From Halocatena marina (GTDB taxonomy: Archaea; Halobacteriota; Halobacteria; Halobacteriales; Haloarculaceae), in assembly GCF_025913575.1 (NCBI RefSeq), contig NZ_CP109785.1, forward strand, positions 2,790,001 to 2,854,000: a DNA stretch of 64,000 nucleotides. Reading direction: 5' to 3'. Below, in pieces: positions 54,969 through 63,303 of this stretch. The notes under the pieces are model-generated. The model ran no database searches. It saw only the letters and a list, made by a program, of their open reading frames with translations, and was not told the DNA's origin. The translations under genes and the position numbers were made by a program. Every line of letters begins with the position of its first letter. Position 1 is the first letter of the stretch.

Positions 54969-55314
54969 ACATCTCTCTTTATTCGTCGAAATGGCCGTTC
55001 GTTGTTCGTGAACGGCGATAACGCGAAGGTTACGATCGATTCGAAAGCGTGTGGAGTGTTCAGATGAATCTGACGGATATGCAGAACTACGTGCCAGTAG
55101 ATCCATCAGAAATTCTTGTGCAAACAAGACTGTAGTACGAGTTCTATGACACGCTCTCTAGTTGAGATAGATAGCGACAAGATCGCAGGCTACCACTTCG
55201 TTTATCCATCTCATCGAACGAATATCGAGTATCCTTCACCCGCTGCTGGAGCGGACGGGGTCCCGTGTACCAGCGGCGCGTCTCGAAGCGCTTCTTCAAC
55301 TCTTTACATCACTC
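54969..55314. other. intergenic region downstream of the flavoprotein gene
   Basis: This 346-nt stretch has a CCGTTC-N9-GAACGG hairpin near 54992-55012 that may terminate the flavoprotein transcript. A 23-codon frame MNLTDMQNYVPVDPSEI near 55063 is too short to call. Nothing else is supported. Confidence 0.4.
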
Positions 55315-55983
55315 ATGAGCCAGAGCGATCACCATTCACACACCGAAAAGCCGTGGGTACAGCGACCGTATCGATGGGCACCTGACGACCGAGATACATC
55401 GAATCCCTACGTCCCGATCGACACCGATCGACCGTTCGACGACGATCCAGAGCGACCGGACCATCCTCACGCCGAGGACGACGAGCAACTCGACTCATCG
55501 CTGTTCAAGGAAGAGATCCAGCGTGATCCGGAGATCTGTTCATCGTGTTTTCTGAAGAATTACGATGTCGTCCATCCGTACAGTCATCGCACATCGCTCC
55601 GTCGTCGATTCGTACGCTACTTCGTTCCGTCAGGAGATACGACGCAGGCGATACCACAGGCAGGAATCCCGACGCGAAACCCGCCACGAGCCTGCGAATG
55701 TGGTCGTCTTGGCCCACTGCGGTCTCGTCCTTTATCCAAAGAGCACGCAATCGAAGCGGCGTGGCACCTCTCACGGACACTCGCCCAGAAAGGGATCGAA
55801 CATGACCCACTACTCTTGGTCGCGACCGTTCTCTCTCGGAAGACTGCTGGCGGGAACCAGTCGATGCGAGATGATTCCAATTTCGCTGTCGCGGTAGAAC
55901 GGTCACTGCTCCATACCGAGTACTCGATGGACGACTGGCTAACTGAGTCAGGCACACAGCCAGCATTACCATCCGGAGAGTAG
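55315..55983 (+). CDS. hypothetical provirus protein with cysteine motifs
   Basis: The 222-residue protein has an acidic, histidine-containing N-terminus. It has EICSSCFLKN near residue 72 and ACECGRLGPL near residue 125, which together may bind zinc. The rest is helical. It sits 4 nt upstream of the ParB-methyltransferase gene, suggesting a shared viral operon. No function is assigned. Confidence 0.6.
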   Translation: MSQSDHHSHTEKPWVQRPYRWAPDDRDTSNPYVPIDTDRPFDDDPERPDHPHAEDDEQLDSSLFKEEIQRDPEICSSCFLKNYDVVHPYSHRTSLRRRFVRYFVPSGDTTQAIPQAGIPTRNPPRACECGRLGPLRSRPLSKEHAIEAAWHLSRTLAQKGIEHDPLLLVATVLSRKTAGGNQSMRDDSNFAVAVERSLLHTEYSMDDWLTESGTQPALPSGE

Positions 55984-55987
55984 CCCC

Positions 55988-57169
55988 ATGACTGATTCCA
56001 TCAGCCTCGACGATCTCCCGCAATCCGAGTGGGAGGGAACCGTCCCCCCAGATGATCTCTCCGTCGATGGGGACAACCCCAACGAACAGTCTGAGGAGAT
56101 GTTCGGCCTGCTGTGTGAGAATCTCCGATCTCACGGTTGGCTCGGTAACGCGATCGTCGTCGACGAGGACTACACGATCGCCGACGGCGAGCACCGGTGG
56201 CGGGCTGCTCAGGAGATTGGACTCGACGAAGTCCCGGTCAAGCAATACGATCTCGACGAGCCAACGCGCCGGTTGTGGCGACAAGAGCTAAACAAAATCT
56301 CTGGTGAACACGATACCAAGCGGGATGCGCTCGAGTACGATTATCTCCTCTCGAACGGGAAGGCTGACGACGTCCAGGCGCTCACGAACGCGGCTGGCGA
56401 AGACCTCGACGAATTGCTCGCAGAAATTACACTCAATCAGGAGCAGCGCGTTCCCTACGAGTACGACACGGAGCATACCATCTATTTCGAGGACTGTGTC
56501 GAAGGGATGCGTGAACGGATTGCCGATAATAGCATCGACTGTGTGATTACGGATCCGCCGTATGGCTTCGACTATAGCGCTCGTGGCGAGCAAGACTTTG
56601 ACAGTTTAGCGAATTTCGATGACTGGGAGTTGTTCGAAGAAGCGCTCGATGAGCTTCGCCGCGTTGCCACGGAGAGCGCCCACGTGTACGTGTGGTGGGG
56701 ATGGCAGTTCTACGGGTGGATGGAGTCGATGTTCCGCAATCGCTTTGATCATCTCGATACGCTTGTCTGGGTAAAAGACAACTTCGGGCTCAACGCAAAT
56801 CATCGGGATCGGTATCGACCACAGTACGAAGTCTGCTTTCACGGAACGCAGGGTGATGATGCGCGGGAGTTGAACAACGCGAATGCGCTCTCGAATGTAC
56901 TGGAATATCCCAGAGATGCAACCGCAGAATACGAGCATCCGACCCAGAAGCCGGTCGCTCTTCTGTCGGAGTTGATCTACAATAGTACCAAACCCGGCGA
57001 TGTCGTCCTCGATGCGTTCGTTGGGAGTGGTTCGACTGCCGTCGCAGCAATCCAGTCGAACCGCGATATCATCGGCTTCGAGATCGATGAGGAGTATCGA
57101 CCGGTCATCGAACGGCGGATCAGCGAGGCACAACGGCAGGTTGAGAGTGATGCCAATAGCAATAGTTAG
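55988..57169 (+). CDS. ParB-like domain fused to a beta-class DNA methyltransferase
   Basis: The 393-residue protein has an N-terminal ParB/Srx-like domain with the DGEHRWRAAQEIG signature (residues 60-72). The C-terminal methyltransferase has its catalytic motif IV DPPYGFDYS near residue 187. The segments HPTQKPVALLSEL and DAFVGSGSTAVAAIQS follow near residues 310 and 340. Motif IV before motif I marks a beta-type amino-methyltransferase, acting on adenine N6 or cytosine N4. It probably protects viral DNA from host restriction. Confidence 0.9.
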   Translation: MTDSISLDDLPQSEWEGTVPPDDLSVDGDNPNEQSEEMFGLLCENLRSHGWLGNAIVVDEDYTIADGEHRWRAAQEIGLDEVPVKQYDLDEPTRRLWRQELNKISGEHDTKRDALEYDYLLSNGKADDVQALTNAAGEDLDELLAEITLNQEQRVPYEYDTEHTIYFEDCVEGMRERIADNSIDCVITDPPYGFDYSARGEQDFDSLANFDDWELFEEALDELRRVATESAHVYVWWGWQFYGWMESMFRNRFDHLDTLVWVKDNFGLNANHRDRYRPQYEVCFHGTQGDDARELNNANALSNVLEYPRDATAEYEHPTQKPVALLSELIYNSTKPGDVVLDAFVGSGSTAVAAIQSNRDIIGFEIDEEYRPVIERRISEAQRQVESDANSNS

Positions 57170-57251
57170 TAATACGATTTCTATTCAGAATAAGTGTAAG
57201 AATCAGATCCTTATCCAAATTACCATATTTGATCTTTTACTATGTAGGATT

Positions 57252-57515
57252 ATGGTAAAAGTGGACTCGAAAGGGCGAATCGTTCTCCCACAGGGGATAC
57301 GGGAGGACCTCGGTATCACCCCCGGAACTGAAGTCGAAATCTATGAAAAAGACGGGAAAGCCATCGTTGAACCGGAAGACGACCCCGAACAAATTATCGA
57401 ACGAATGGAAGAACTCATCGCGGGAATATCCGCTGACAGACAACCCATACCATACGACGAACTCGACCCGCAATCGAAAGACCACGTAGATACGATTTGC
57501 AGACGACAAAGATGA
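57252..57515 (+). CDS. AbrB/SpoVT-type DNA-binding protein, orphan antitoxin-like
   Basis: The 87-residue protein begins with the swapped-hairpin AbrB fold (MVKVDSKGRIVLPQGIRED, then GITPGTEVEIYEKDG). Such proteins are often VapB-type antitoxins paired with PIN toxins. Here the stop overlaps an 8-codon frame (MSSANQAK) and then the terminase gene follows, so no toxin is present. It may act alone as a transcriptional regulator. Confidence 0.8.
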   Translation: MVKVDSKGRIVLPQGIREDLGITPGTEVEIYEKDGKAIVEPEDDPEQIIERMEELIAGISADRQPIPYDELDPQSKDHVDTICRRQR

Positions 57516-57546
57516 GCAGTGCAAATCAAGCGAAATGAGGGTTCCG

Positions 57547-57996
57547 ATGGGTTCCGATATAGACTACGGCGCCGTTGATCCACCTCCAGAAAAGTCACCG
57601 ACGGAGTACAGTTACGTCGAACGGCGAGCCGAGATAGCGAAACTCATCGAACAACAGGGTCATCCGCACGGCTTCAACAAGGCAGAACTCGGTCGTCGGT
57701 ATGGCGTCTCGCGGACACAAATCCGGAAAGATCTCGATCGGCTGAAGGACTACTATACTGATCGACTTGGGATCGACGCAAAGGTTGAAAGCGAACTCGC
57801 GTATCGCAAGATCGTCCGCGAACATCTCGATAATGGCGACTACGAGAAAGCTCGTCGAGCGCTGGATTCTTGGAATGGATGGCTGTTCGACGTTGGCGCA
57901 CAGGAGAAGGCACCCGACAAACACGAGCATCAGCATGGGAGCCTCGAAGAGGCATTCATGGCCGATCTCCGGAACGCCGCAGGTAAAGACGAGTGA
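57547..57996 (+). CDS. terminase small subunit-like protein
   Basis: The protein has about 149 residues (start ATG 57547 with GAGG 6 nt upstream; ATG 57535 is an alternative). It contains a helix-turn-helix (AELGRRYGVSRTQIRKDLD) near residue 55, then a helical coiled stretch and an acidic tail. Terminase small subunits recognise the packaging site on viral DNA. Its position immediately before the large subunit, with 4 nt overlap, supports the call. Confidence 0.75.
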   Translation: MGSDIDYGAVDPPPEKSPTEYSYVERRAEIAKLIEQQGHPHGFNKAELGRRYGVSRTQIRKDLDRLKDYYTDRLGIDAKVESELAYRKIVREHLDNGDYEKARRALDSWNGWLFDVGAQEKAPDKHEHQHGSLEEAFMADLRNAAGKDE

Positions 57997-59534
57997 GTAC
58001 AACGAAGCCATCCAGATCGGTGTCGTCACCGAAACCCCCGTCGCACTACTACGACCGGGCAACCAGCGGCGACGTCACGTGGCTCGAGGACGCCATCGAG
58101 GACTACCTCGGGCTGTTCGTTACGCCCGCCCAACAACAGATTTGCCGGGCTCTCCTCCAGAACGAGAATCTCCTCGTGATCACCGCAAATGGGCTCGGCA
58201 AATCATACATTCTCGCCGCCATCACGAACGTCTGGCTGTGTTGTCTCTACCCAGCGGTCGCGTTTGCGACGTCGGGGACCGAGAAAAAGATGCGCCGGAC
58301 GTACTGCCGGCCTGTCGAGTCCCTCCATGACAACGCTCGGATCCCGCTACCGGGGACGTATAAGAAACAGCCTGACCGAATCGATTTCGAGGAGGATCCG
58401 GAACAGTACTTCGAGGCCAGCTCGCCAAAGGATGCTGGCGAGCTCGAAGGTGTCCACTCGGCGTATACCCTCGCGATCATCGAGGAGGCCGACAAGGACG
58501 ACGTCGACCACGACGTGATCGAGGCGATGGAATCGCTGGTCACGGATGAGCGCGACCGGATCATTGCGATCGCCAACCCTCCCGATGATGAGATCAACTG
58601 TGTGTACGATCTGATGCAGGATCCGGAATGGGAGACGGTCCAGTTCAGTTCCTTCGAGAGCCATAACGTACAGGTCGAGGTCGGGGAGACCGATGGTGAG
58701 ATGATTGACGGGCTCGCGACGTTGCACAAGATCAAGAAAGACTGGCGGAGGTACAACACGCGGCCTTGGCCAGGCGTCGACGAAGCTCGCCACTCCTACG
58801 GTGAGACTGGTCTCGGAAAGTGCTGGTATAAGCGCAGGCTCGGTCGCATCCCTCCGGGCAACGCAGCTGTTCACCGTCCGTTTGATCGCGATGCAATCGA
58901 GGCGGCATTCGATCGCGATGACGTTGAACCCATGGGCCCGCCGCTCGGGATTGGCGTCGACGTCGCTCGGAAAGGTGGAGATAAGAACGTCATCGCACTC
59001 GCCTACGAGAACCAAGTGAGCATTCTTGATTTTTGGCAAGGTCTCGATCACAACGAGAACGAGGCCCGGATTCGTCGACGGCTCAAGGACAACTGGGAGC
59101 CACGGCTCGCGATCGACTCGACCGGCGAGGGCTCGGGGCTGGCAGACCGTGTTGACAATTTCTATCCCAACATGTACCGATTCGACGCCGGTCGCAACGC
59201 CACGCAGGAAACCAAATGGGACGACTGCTGGGCAGAGGGGCTCAACATGCTCGGGTCGTTCATGAAAGAAGGTGGATCGATCTCGAACCGGCTACTGCGA
59301 GAGGAATTATTCGCAGCTGCTCGGACCGTCGAGTACTCACAGAAGTTTATTGGATCTCGCGGAGCGGATGGCGCGACGGTCTACACAGCGACGTCGAAGG
59401 AGGCAGTCAAGGATCATCTCGAGCGGTCGCCGGACTATCTCGACGCTGCCTACATGGCTGTCTGGGCACGAGACGCGGAGCCGGAGCAAAACGAGATCTC
59501 CGGAACATGGGGAGGTACCTGGTCTAGCTTTTAG
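57993..59534 (+). CDS. terL: terminase large subunit (packaging ATPase-nuclease)
   Basis: The 513-residue protein starts at GTG. It has a P-loop-like TANGLGKSYI (near residue 64) and Walker B LAIIEEADK near residue 165. The C-terminal nuclease domain has GVDVARKGGDKNVIAL near residue 320, with the aspartate of the RNase H-like core, and another acidic cluster near DYLDAAYMAV. It packages DNA into proheads using ATP. This is the strongest marker of a tailed-virus origin. Confidence 0.93.
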   Translation: MSTTKPSRSVSSPKPPSHYYDRATSGDVTWLEDAIEDYLGLFVTPAQQQICRALLQNENLLVITANGLGKSYILAAITNVWLCCLYPAVAFATSGTEKKMRRTYCRPVESLHDNARIPLPGTYKKQPDRIDFEEDPEQYFEASSPKDAGELEGVHSAYTLAIIEEADKDDVDHDVIEAMESLVTDERDRIIAIANPPDDEINCVYDLMQDPEWETVQFSSFESHNVQVEVGETDGEMIDGLATLHKIKKDWRRYNTRPWPGVDEARHSYGETGLGKCWYKRRLGRIPPGNAAVHRPFDRDAIEAAFDRDDVEPMGPPLGIGVDVARKGGDKNVIALAYENQVSILDFWQGLDHNENEARIRRRLKDNWEPRLAIDSTGEGSGLADRVDNFYPNMYRFDAGRNATQETKWDDCWAEGLNMLGSFMKEGGSISNRLLREELFAAARTVEYSQKFIGSRGADGATVYTATSKEAVKDHLERSPDYLDAAYMAVWARDAEPEQNEISGTWGGTWSSF

Positions 59535-59536
59535 TC

Positions 59537-60997
59537 ATGAGTGACAATACCGAGGTCGTCGACGAACCAGAACCGGAAACGTACGAGCTGACCGCTGGTC
59601 AGATCGAGGATATGGGGGCCCGGTTCGCGATCATGGGAGCGCTCGGGCAGCAGTTCGGTGGCGATCGCGACCTCTACGATACCTTCGGGTGGATCAAAGA
59701 TCCCGACATCGACGACTTTTATGCCAACTATCTTAGGAACCCGTACGCCCGTGCCGTCGTCGATGCACCGGTCGCGACGTCATGGCGGGGCGCTCCGGAG
59801 ATCTTCGATGATGCCGAGACCGACGAACAAACCGAATTCGAGAGCGAGCTCGAAACGCTCGTAGACGAGCATCGACTCTGGCACTATGGAGAGCGCTCCG
59901 ACAAGCTCTCAGGGATCGGAGAGTACGGAATCCTCATCATCGGGTTTGATGACGGTGCTTCTAACTTTGCTGAACCGGTTCAACAGTCGAATATCGACGT
60001 CGGAGGGCTCAACTGGCTTCGTCCTCTGAGTCAGAAATCTGTAAAGAAAATCCGATTCGGCGAAATGGGATCGGGTCGGTGGGGACGTCCGATCGCCTAT
60101 AAAATCGATCTAACAGATGAAAACGACGAGGAGGCGGTCTGGGTCGACGATAAGGAGCGCTGGATTCACTGGTCTCGGGTAGCTCATATGGCTGAGGAGC
60201 TCCTGGACGACGAAGTCCGAGGGACGCCCCGACAGGAGCCAGTTTTAAATCCGCTAACTGACATCGAAAAGACGCTCGGCAGCGCAGCGGAGCTCGCCTA
60301 TCGCGGGGCGGACTACGGTCTCCATGCGAACGTCGATCCTCAATACAAGCTTGAAGACGGGGGCGAGAATCTCGATGCGGAGCTGTTCAAGTTCGTTCAC
60401 GATCTACAGCCCGTTATCCGGACGGAAGGCGTCGACATCGAAAAGCTCGAAGGGGCGGACATCGATCCTTCGCCGATCATCAACGCCGAGATCGAGGCGA
60501 TCAGCGCTCAGACCGGTCTCCCTCAGTCGGTGCTGAAAGGCAACGAGACTGGCGAGCGTGCCACAACGCAAGATCTCAAGGAGTGGTACGGGAAGATCTC
60601 CGAGCGTCGCGAGCAGTTCGTCACGCCTACGATCGTCCGCCAGCTCATCGATCGACTCGTGAAATTTGGGGTGTTGCCAGCACCGCAAGGGGGCCAGCGC
60701 GCCTACACGGTCGAGTGGCCTCCGCTCGAGGAGGACAGCGCTCAGGAGATCGCAGACGTGCAGGTCTCGCGAGCGGAGGTCATCGATTACATCGCAAACT
60801 ACGTGCCCTCGATGGACTCCGGTGATATCGTCGAATTCGTCGAGGAGGGTGACTTTCCCGAGATTGAGTCGGAGGAGGTGGTCACGGATGTCGACGAGAG
60901 CGACCCACAAGTGCAGCAGTTTATGCAGCAGGCATTCGGGCCCCAGGAACCGCAACAGAACGGCGAAGGGCAGCAGCCGGTGGAGGCTGATGATTGA
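59537..60997 (+). CDS. phage portal protein (DUF1073-like)
   Basis: The 486-residue protein resembles portal proteins through which DNA enters and leaves the head. Features are the WLRPLSQKSVKKIRFGEM segment near 160 and GLPQSVLKGNETGERATTQD, cut for length, near 330, followed by a long charged helical region. The C-terminus is acidic and glutamine-rich (QEPQQNGEGQQPVEADD). It lies between the terminase and head morphogenesis genes, the canonical order. The stop overlaps the next ATG. Confidence 0.85.
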   Translation: MSDNTEVVDEPEPETYELTAGQIEDMGARFAIMGALGQQFGGDRDLYDTFGWIKDPDIDDFYANYLRNPYARAVVDAPVATSWRGAPEIFDDAETDEQTEFESELETLVDEHRLWHYGERSDKLSGIGEYGILIIGFDDGASNFAEPVQQSNIDVGGLNWLRPLSQKSVKKIRFGEMGSGRWGRPIAYKIDLTDENDEEAVWVDDKERWIHWSRVAHMAEELLDDEVRGTPRQEPVLNPLTDIEKTLGSAAELAYRGADYGLHANVDPQYKLEDGGENLDAELFKFVHDLQPVIRTEGVDIEKLEGADIDPSPIINAEIEAISAQTGLPQSVLKGNETGERATTQDLKEWYGKISERREQFVTPTIVRQLIDRLVKFGVLPAPQGGQRAYTVEWPPLEEDSAQEIADVQVSRAEVIDYIANYVPSMDSGDIVEFVEEGDFPEIESEEVVTDVDESDPQVQQFMQQAFGPQEPQQNGEGQQPVEADD

Positions 60998-61959
60998 TGT
61001 CCAGTAGCACATACGCTGGCAATGAATCCCAAGACTTGACAAAAACCACTACATTGCACAGACGGGAATTTGCCCCCGCACTGACCAAGCGATTCCGACG
61101 GCTGAAGGGACTGATCCTCGCGACGATCGGCTACGAGTATGACGCCCTCCGACTCAAGCAATCCGAGGTCGGATCAGTCACCGCGGCAGAGCCGGCTCGA
61201 TCGTTCAACTTCTCATCACGCGCCGAGGCAGAGGAGGAGTTCATGCGGTGGCTGCAGCAGGCGATCGATGAGGACGTCGTCGAGCGCCTTGATCAGGCAC
61301 AGATCCGTGACGGTCAGCACTACACAGCTCGCTATATCCGGAGCGCATACGATCGCGGTCTCGACGACGCAGCTCGCCGGCTGCAGGAGGCTGGCTACAA
61401 TGTCGACACAGAGCAACTCCAACAGACATTCCAGATGCCGATCCACGAGGAGGCTGTCCGCGATCTCTACACGCGCACGTTCAACGAGTTGGAGGGGATC
61501 ACGGACGACATGCAAGAGGAGATCCGCGAGACGCTATCGGAGGCGTTCGTTGATGGCTGGAATCCCAAGAAAGCGGCCTCAGAGATCAACCAAAATGTCG
61601 ATAATATTGGTCTCACCCGCGCGCGTACCTTATCCAGGACGGAGCTCTCGAATTCCTATAACACGGCCTCAGCGAAGCGATATCAACGTATGGGAATCCG
61701 ACAGGTCCGAGTGCTAACCAAGAATCCGTGTCTGCTCTGTACTGCAGTCGCTGCAGACGGGCCCTATTCGGTGCAGGAGGCTGTAGGGCTCATTCCCATA
61801 CATCCGAACTGCGTATGCACCATAGCTCCACTCCCGCTTGAGGCTCGTGCCAGCTGGAATCCTCGGCTCGTCAGTCGTCATGGCCGACTTAAAGCTCGTC
61901 TGTGCCGCCATAATCACGTGAATGAACTGGATTCACGTCAAAATCGCACCATAGTATAA
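60997..61959 (+). CDS. Mu gpF-like head morphogenesis protein
   Basis: The 320-residue protein matches the phage head morphogenesis family. It has LTRARTLSRTELSNSYN (near residue 215) and the cysteine-histidine motif KNPCLLCTAVAADGPYSV then IHPNCVCTIAP near residues 250-282. The last about 40 residues (from RASWNPRLVSRHGRLKAR) are basic and unlike the family, so the normal end may have been lost to an insertion. ATG 60997 is preferred over the TTG at 60994. Confidence 0.82.
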   Translation: MSSSTYAGNESQDLTKTTTLHRREFAPALTKRFRRLKGLILATIGYEYDALRLKQSEVGSVTAAEPARSFNFSSRAEAEEEFMRWLQQAIDEDVVERLDQAQIRDGQHYTARYIRSAYDRGLDDAARRLQEAGYNVDTEQLQQTFQMPIHEEAVRDLYTRTFNELEGITDDMQEEIRETLSEAFVDGWNPKKAASEINQNVDNIGLTRARTLSRTELSNSYNTASAKRYQRMGIRQVRVLTKNPCLLCTAVAADGPYSVQEAVGLIPIHPNCVCTIAPLPLEARASWNPRLVSRHGRLKARLCRHNHVNELDSRQNRTIV

Positions 61960-62018
61960 ATGTAGAGGCGTTTCGGAGGGGTGCAACGTGGTGATGCCGT
62001 GGAATCCGTGGAATCGGT

Positions 62019-62034
62019 GGCTCTGTTGAAATCC
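62019..62034 (+). repeat. IS-like terminal sequence GGCTCTGTTGAAATCC
   Basis: This resembles the ends of several haloarchaeal insertion elements from memory. No transposase or partner inverted copy is seen nearby, so it may be a remnant. Confidence 0.3.
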
Positions 62035-62215
62035 TATTTATTCAATTTGTTATATGGTGGATTATTCAGGAAGTATTGTGCCTAATTATCGATACTCTCG
62101 GCTTCGTGAGCTTGGCCGTGTGGACCTCACAATTTGGTTTCCGGAGATCAGCGAAAATTATCGAAGTTGGTGAGTTAGATCCGAAGAAAGTAGCCCACCG
62201 GCAGACTTATCTATA

Positions 62216-62237
62216 CATGCAACCGTCTAGTTGCATG
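62216..62237. promoter_or_regulatory. ArsR operator palindrome
   Basis: CATGCAAC-N6-GTTGCATG is a perfect 8-bp inverted repeat. It lies 7 nt before the ArsR start and just after the TATA-like CTTATCTATA, ideally placed for autorepression. Confidence 0.65.
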
Positions 62238-62244
62238 TTGTCCC

Positions 62245-62562
62245 ATGACCTCTAACGACGACGTGTTCCGGGCGCTCGCCGACAGTACCCGGCGGTTGAT
62301 CTTGGTGGAGCTGACGGACAACAGTGAACAGACGCTTTACGAACTCTGTACGCGCCTGACCATGAAGCACGACGTCGATATGTCTCGGCAAGGAGTGAGC
62401 AAGCACCTCGACGTTCTCATTGAGGCCGGGCTGGTCGCCTCAACCCGGCGGGGCAAGTACAAGGTCCTGGAGTTCGCGGGCGCAGACCAGCTCAAGACGG
62501 TAGCAACCTGGCTGGACCGCCTGGCCGAGAACAACACAGACACGGAAACTGAGAAGAGATAA
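62245..62562 (+). CDS. ArsR-family transcriptional repressor
   Basis: The 105-residue winged-helix protein starts MTSNDDVFRALADSTRRLIL. The recognition helix region reads SRQGVSKHLDVLIEAGLV (residues 52-69). No classical metal-binding cysteines are visible, so it belongs with the non-metal SdpR-like branch. It overlies its own operator and is followed after 3 nt by the VOC gene. The pair probably responds to a small toxic compound. Confidence 0.85.
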   Translation: MTSNDDVFRALADSTRRLILVELTDNSEQTLYELCTRLTMKHDVDMSRQGVSKHLDVLIEAGLVASTRRGKYKVLEFAGADQLKTVATWLDRLAENNTDTETEKR

Positions 62563-62565
62563 AAA

Positions 62566-62961
62566 ATGGAAATCACCGTAACAAGCGTACCCGTAGACGA
62601 CCAGCAGAAGGCCTTGGAATTCTACACGAATGTCCTCGGCTTCGAAAAGAAGACCGACGAACCAGTAGGCGAGGCGAGCTGGCTGACCGTTGTCGGACCT
62701 AACTCGCACGATGGCGTTGAGCTGCTCCTAGAACCCACACAGAACCCGATAGTAGCAGAGGAGCTTGAGGCCTACCGCGAGGCACTCGTCACCAACGGCA
62801 TACCCTGGACCACGTTCGGCTGTGAGGACGTAGAGGCCGAATACGAACGCCTGAGCGAGCAAGGCGTCGAGTTTACACAGGAACCGATGACCGCTGGGGG
62901 CGTCACGACGGCCGTCTTCGACGATACGTGCGGGAACCTTATCCAGATCCACCAGCAGTGA
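62566..62961 (+). CDS. VOC/glyoxalase-bleomycin resistance family protein
   Basis: The 131-residue protein begins MEITVTSVPVDDQQKALEFY and continues TNVLGFEKKT, the typical VOC start. A second half with ELLLEPTQNP and TTAVFDDTCGNLIQIHQQ carries the usual metal-site glutamate positions. VOC proteins include glyoxalases, dioxygenases and drug-binding resistance proteins. Cotranscribed with the ArsR repressor, it looks like a small resistance cassette. The order ArsR-VOC is common in bacteria, suggesting transfer. Confidence 0.85.
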   Translation: MEITVTSVPVDDQQKALEFYTNVLGFEKKTDEPVGEASWLTVVGPNSHDGVELLLEPTQNPIVAEELEAYREALVTNGIPWTTFGCEDVEAEYERLSEQGVEFTQEPMTAGGVTTAVFDDTCGNLIQIHQQ

Positions 62962-63303
62962 GATGGACGTGGTGGATCACGCCAACCACCCGATGCCGAC
63001 AGTGGCACGAAACTTCTAATGGTATCAACAATATCACTCATTTCAGTTTCCCCTCATCTGGGTGATACGTATTTATGCGGGCGCTCCTGAGAGGCTGGTT
63101 GGTACTGAGATTTCAATAGAGACGTTCGATCAAATGATCCTGACCGAACAATGCGGTGCGAGCCCGCATGCGCCCCCCGTGTCGCTACTACCGTTGAGGG
63201 CCAACATAGAGGCTCGAAAGCCCCCGAGGTTCATCATCTCTCTTTGACCTCTTTACTCCCAATGACCCGCGGTGGCGAGGGTCCATTTTCGTACGATTTA
63301 ATC
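62962..63303. other. intergenic region before the prohead-protease-like gene
   Basis: This 342-nt stretch has no supported gene. A 61-residue plus-strand frame (63062-63247) starts at a non-conserved position, and an overlapping minus-strand frame (63234-63473) runs into the next gene. Nothing more is supported. Confidence 0.4.

Larger units (their letters stand above)
61960..62244. other. intergenic junction region with IS-like end
   Basis: This 285-nt stretch contains direct repeats GTGGAATC (about 61998-62015) and a GGCTCTGTTGAAATCC sequence at 62019-62034. That sequence resembles terminal inverted repeats of haloarchaeal insertion elements. It also holds a TATA-like CTTATCTATA at 62207 and the ArsR operator. 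A 39-codon frame MVDYSGSIVPNYRY near 62055 is not supported. The region may mark the entry point of the ArsR-VOC cassette. Confidence 0.45.

Noticed and set aside
63062..63247. 61-codon frame before the prohead-protease-like gene
   Set aside because: Proline-rich, basic and not recognisable; no ribosome-binding site.
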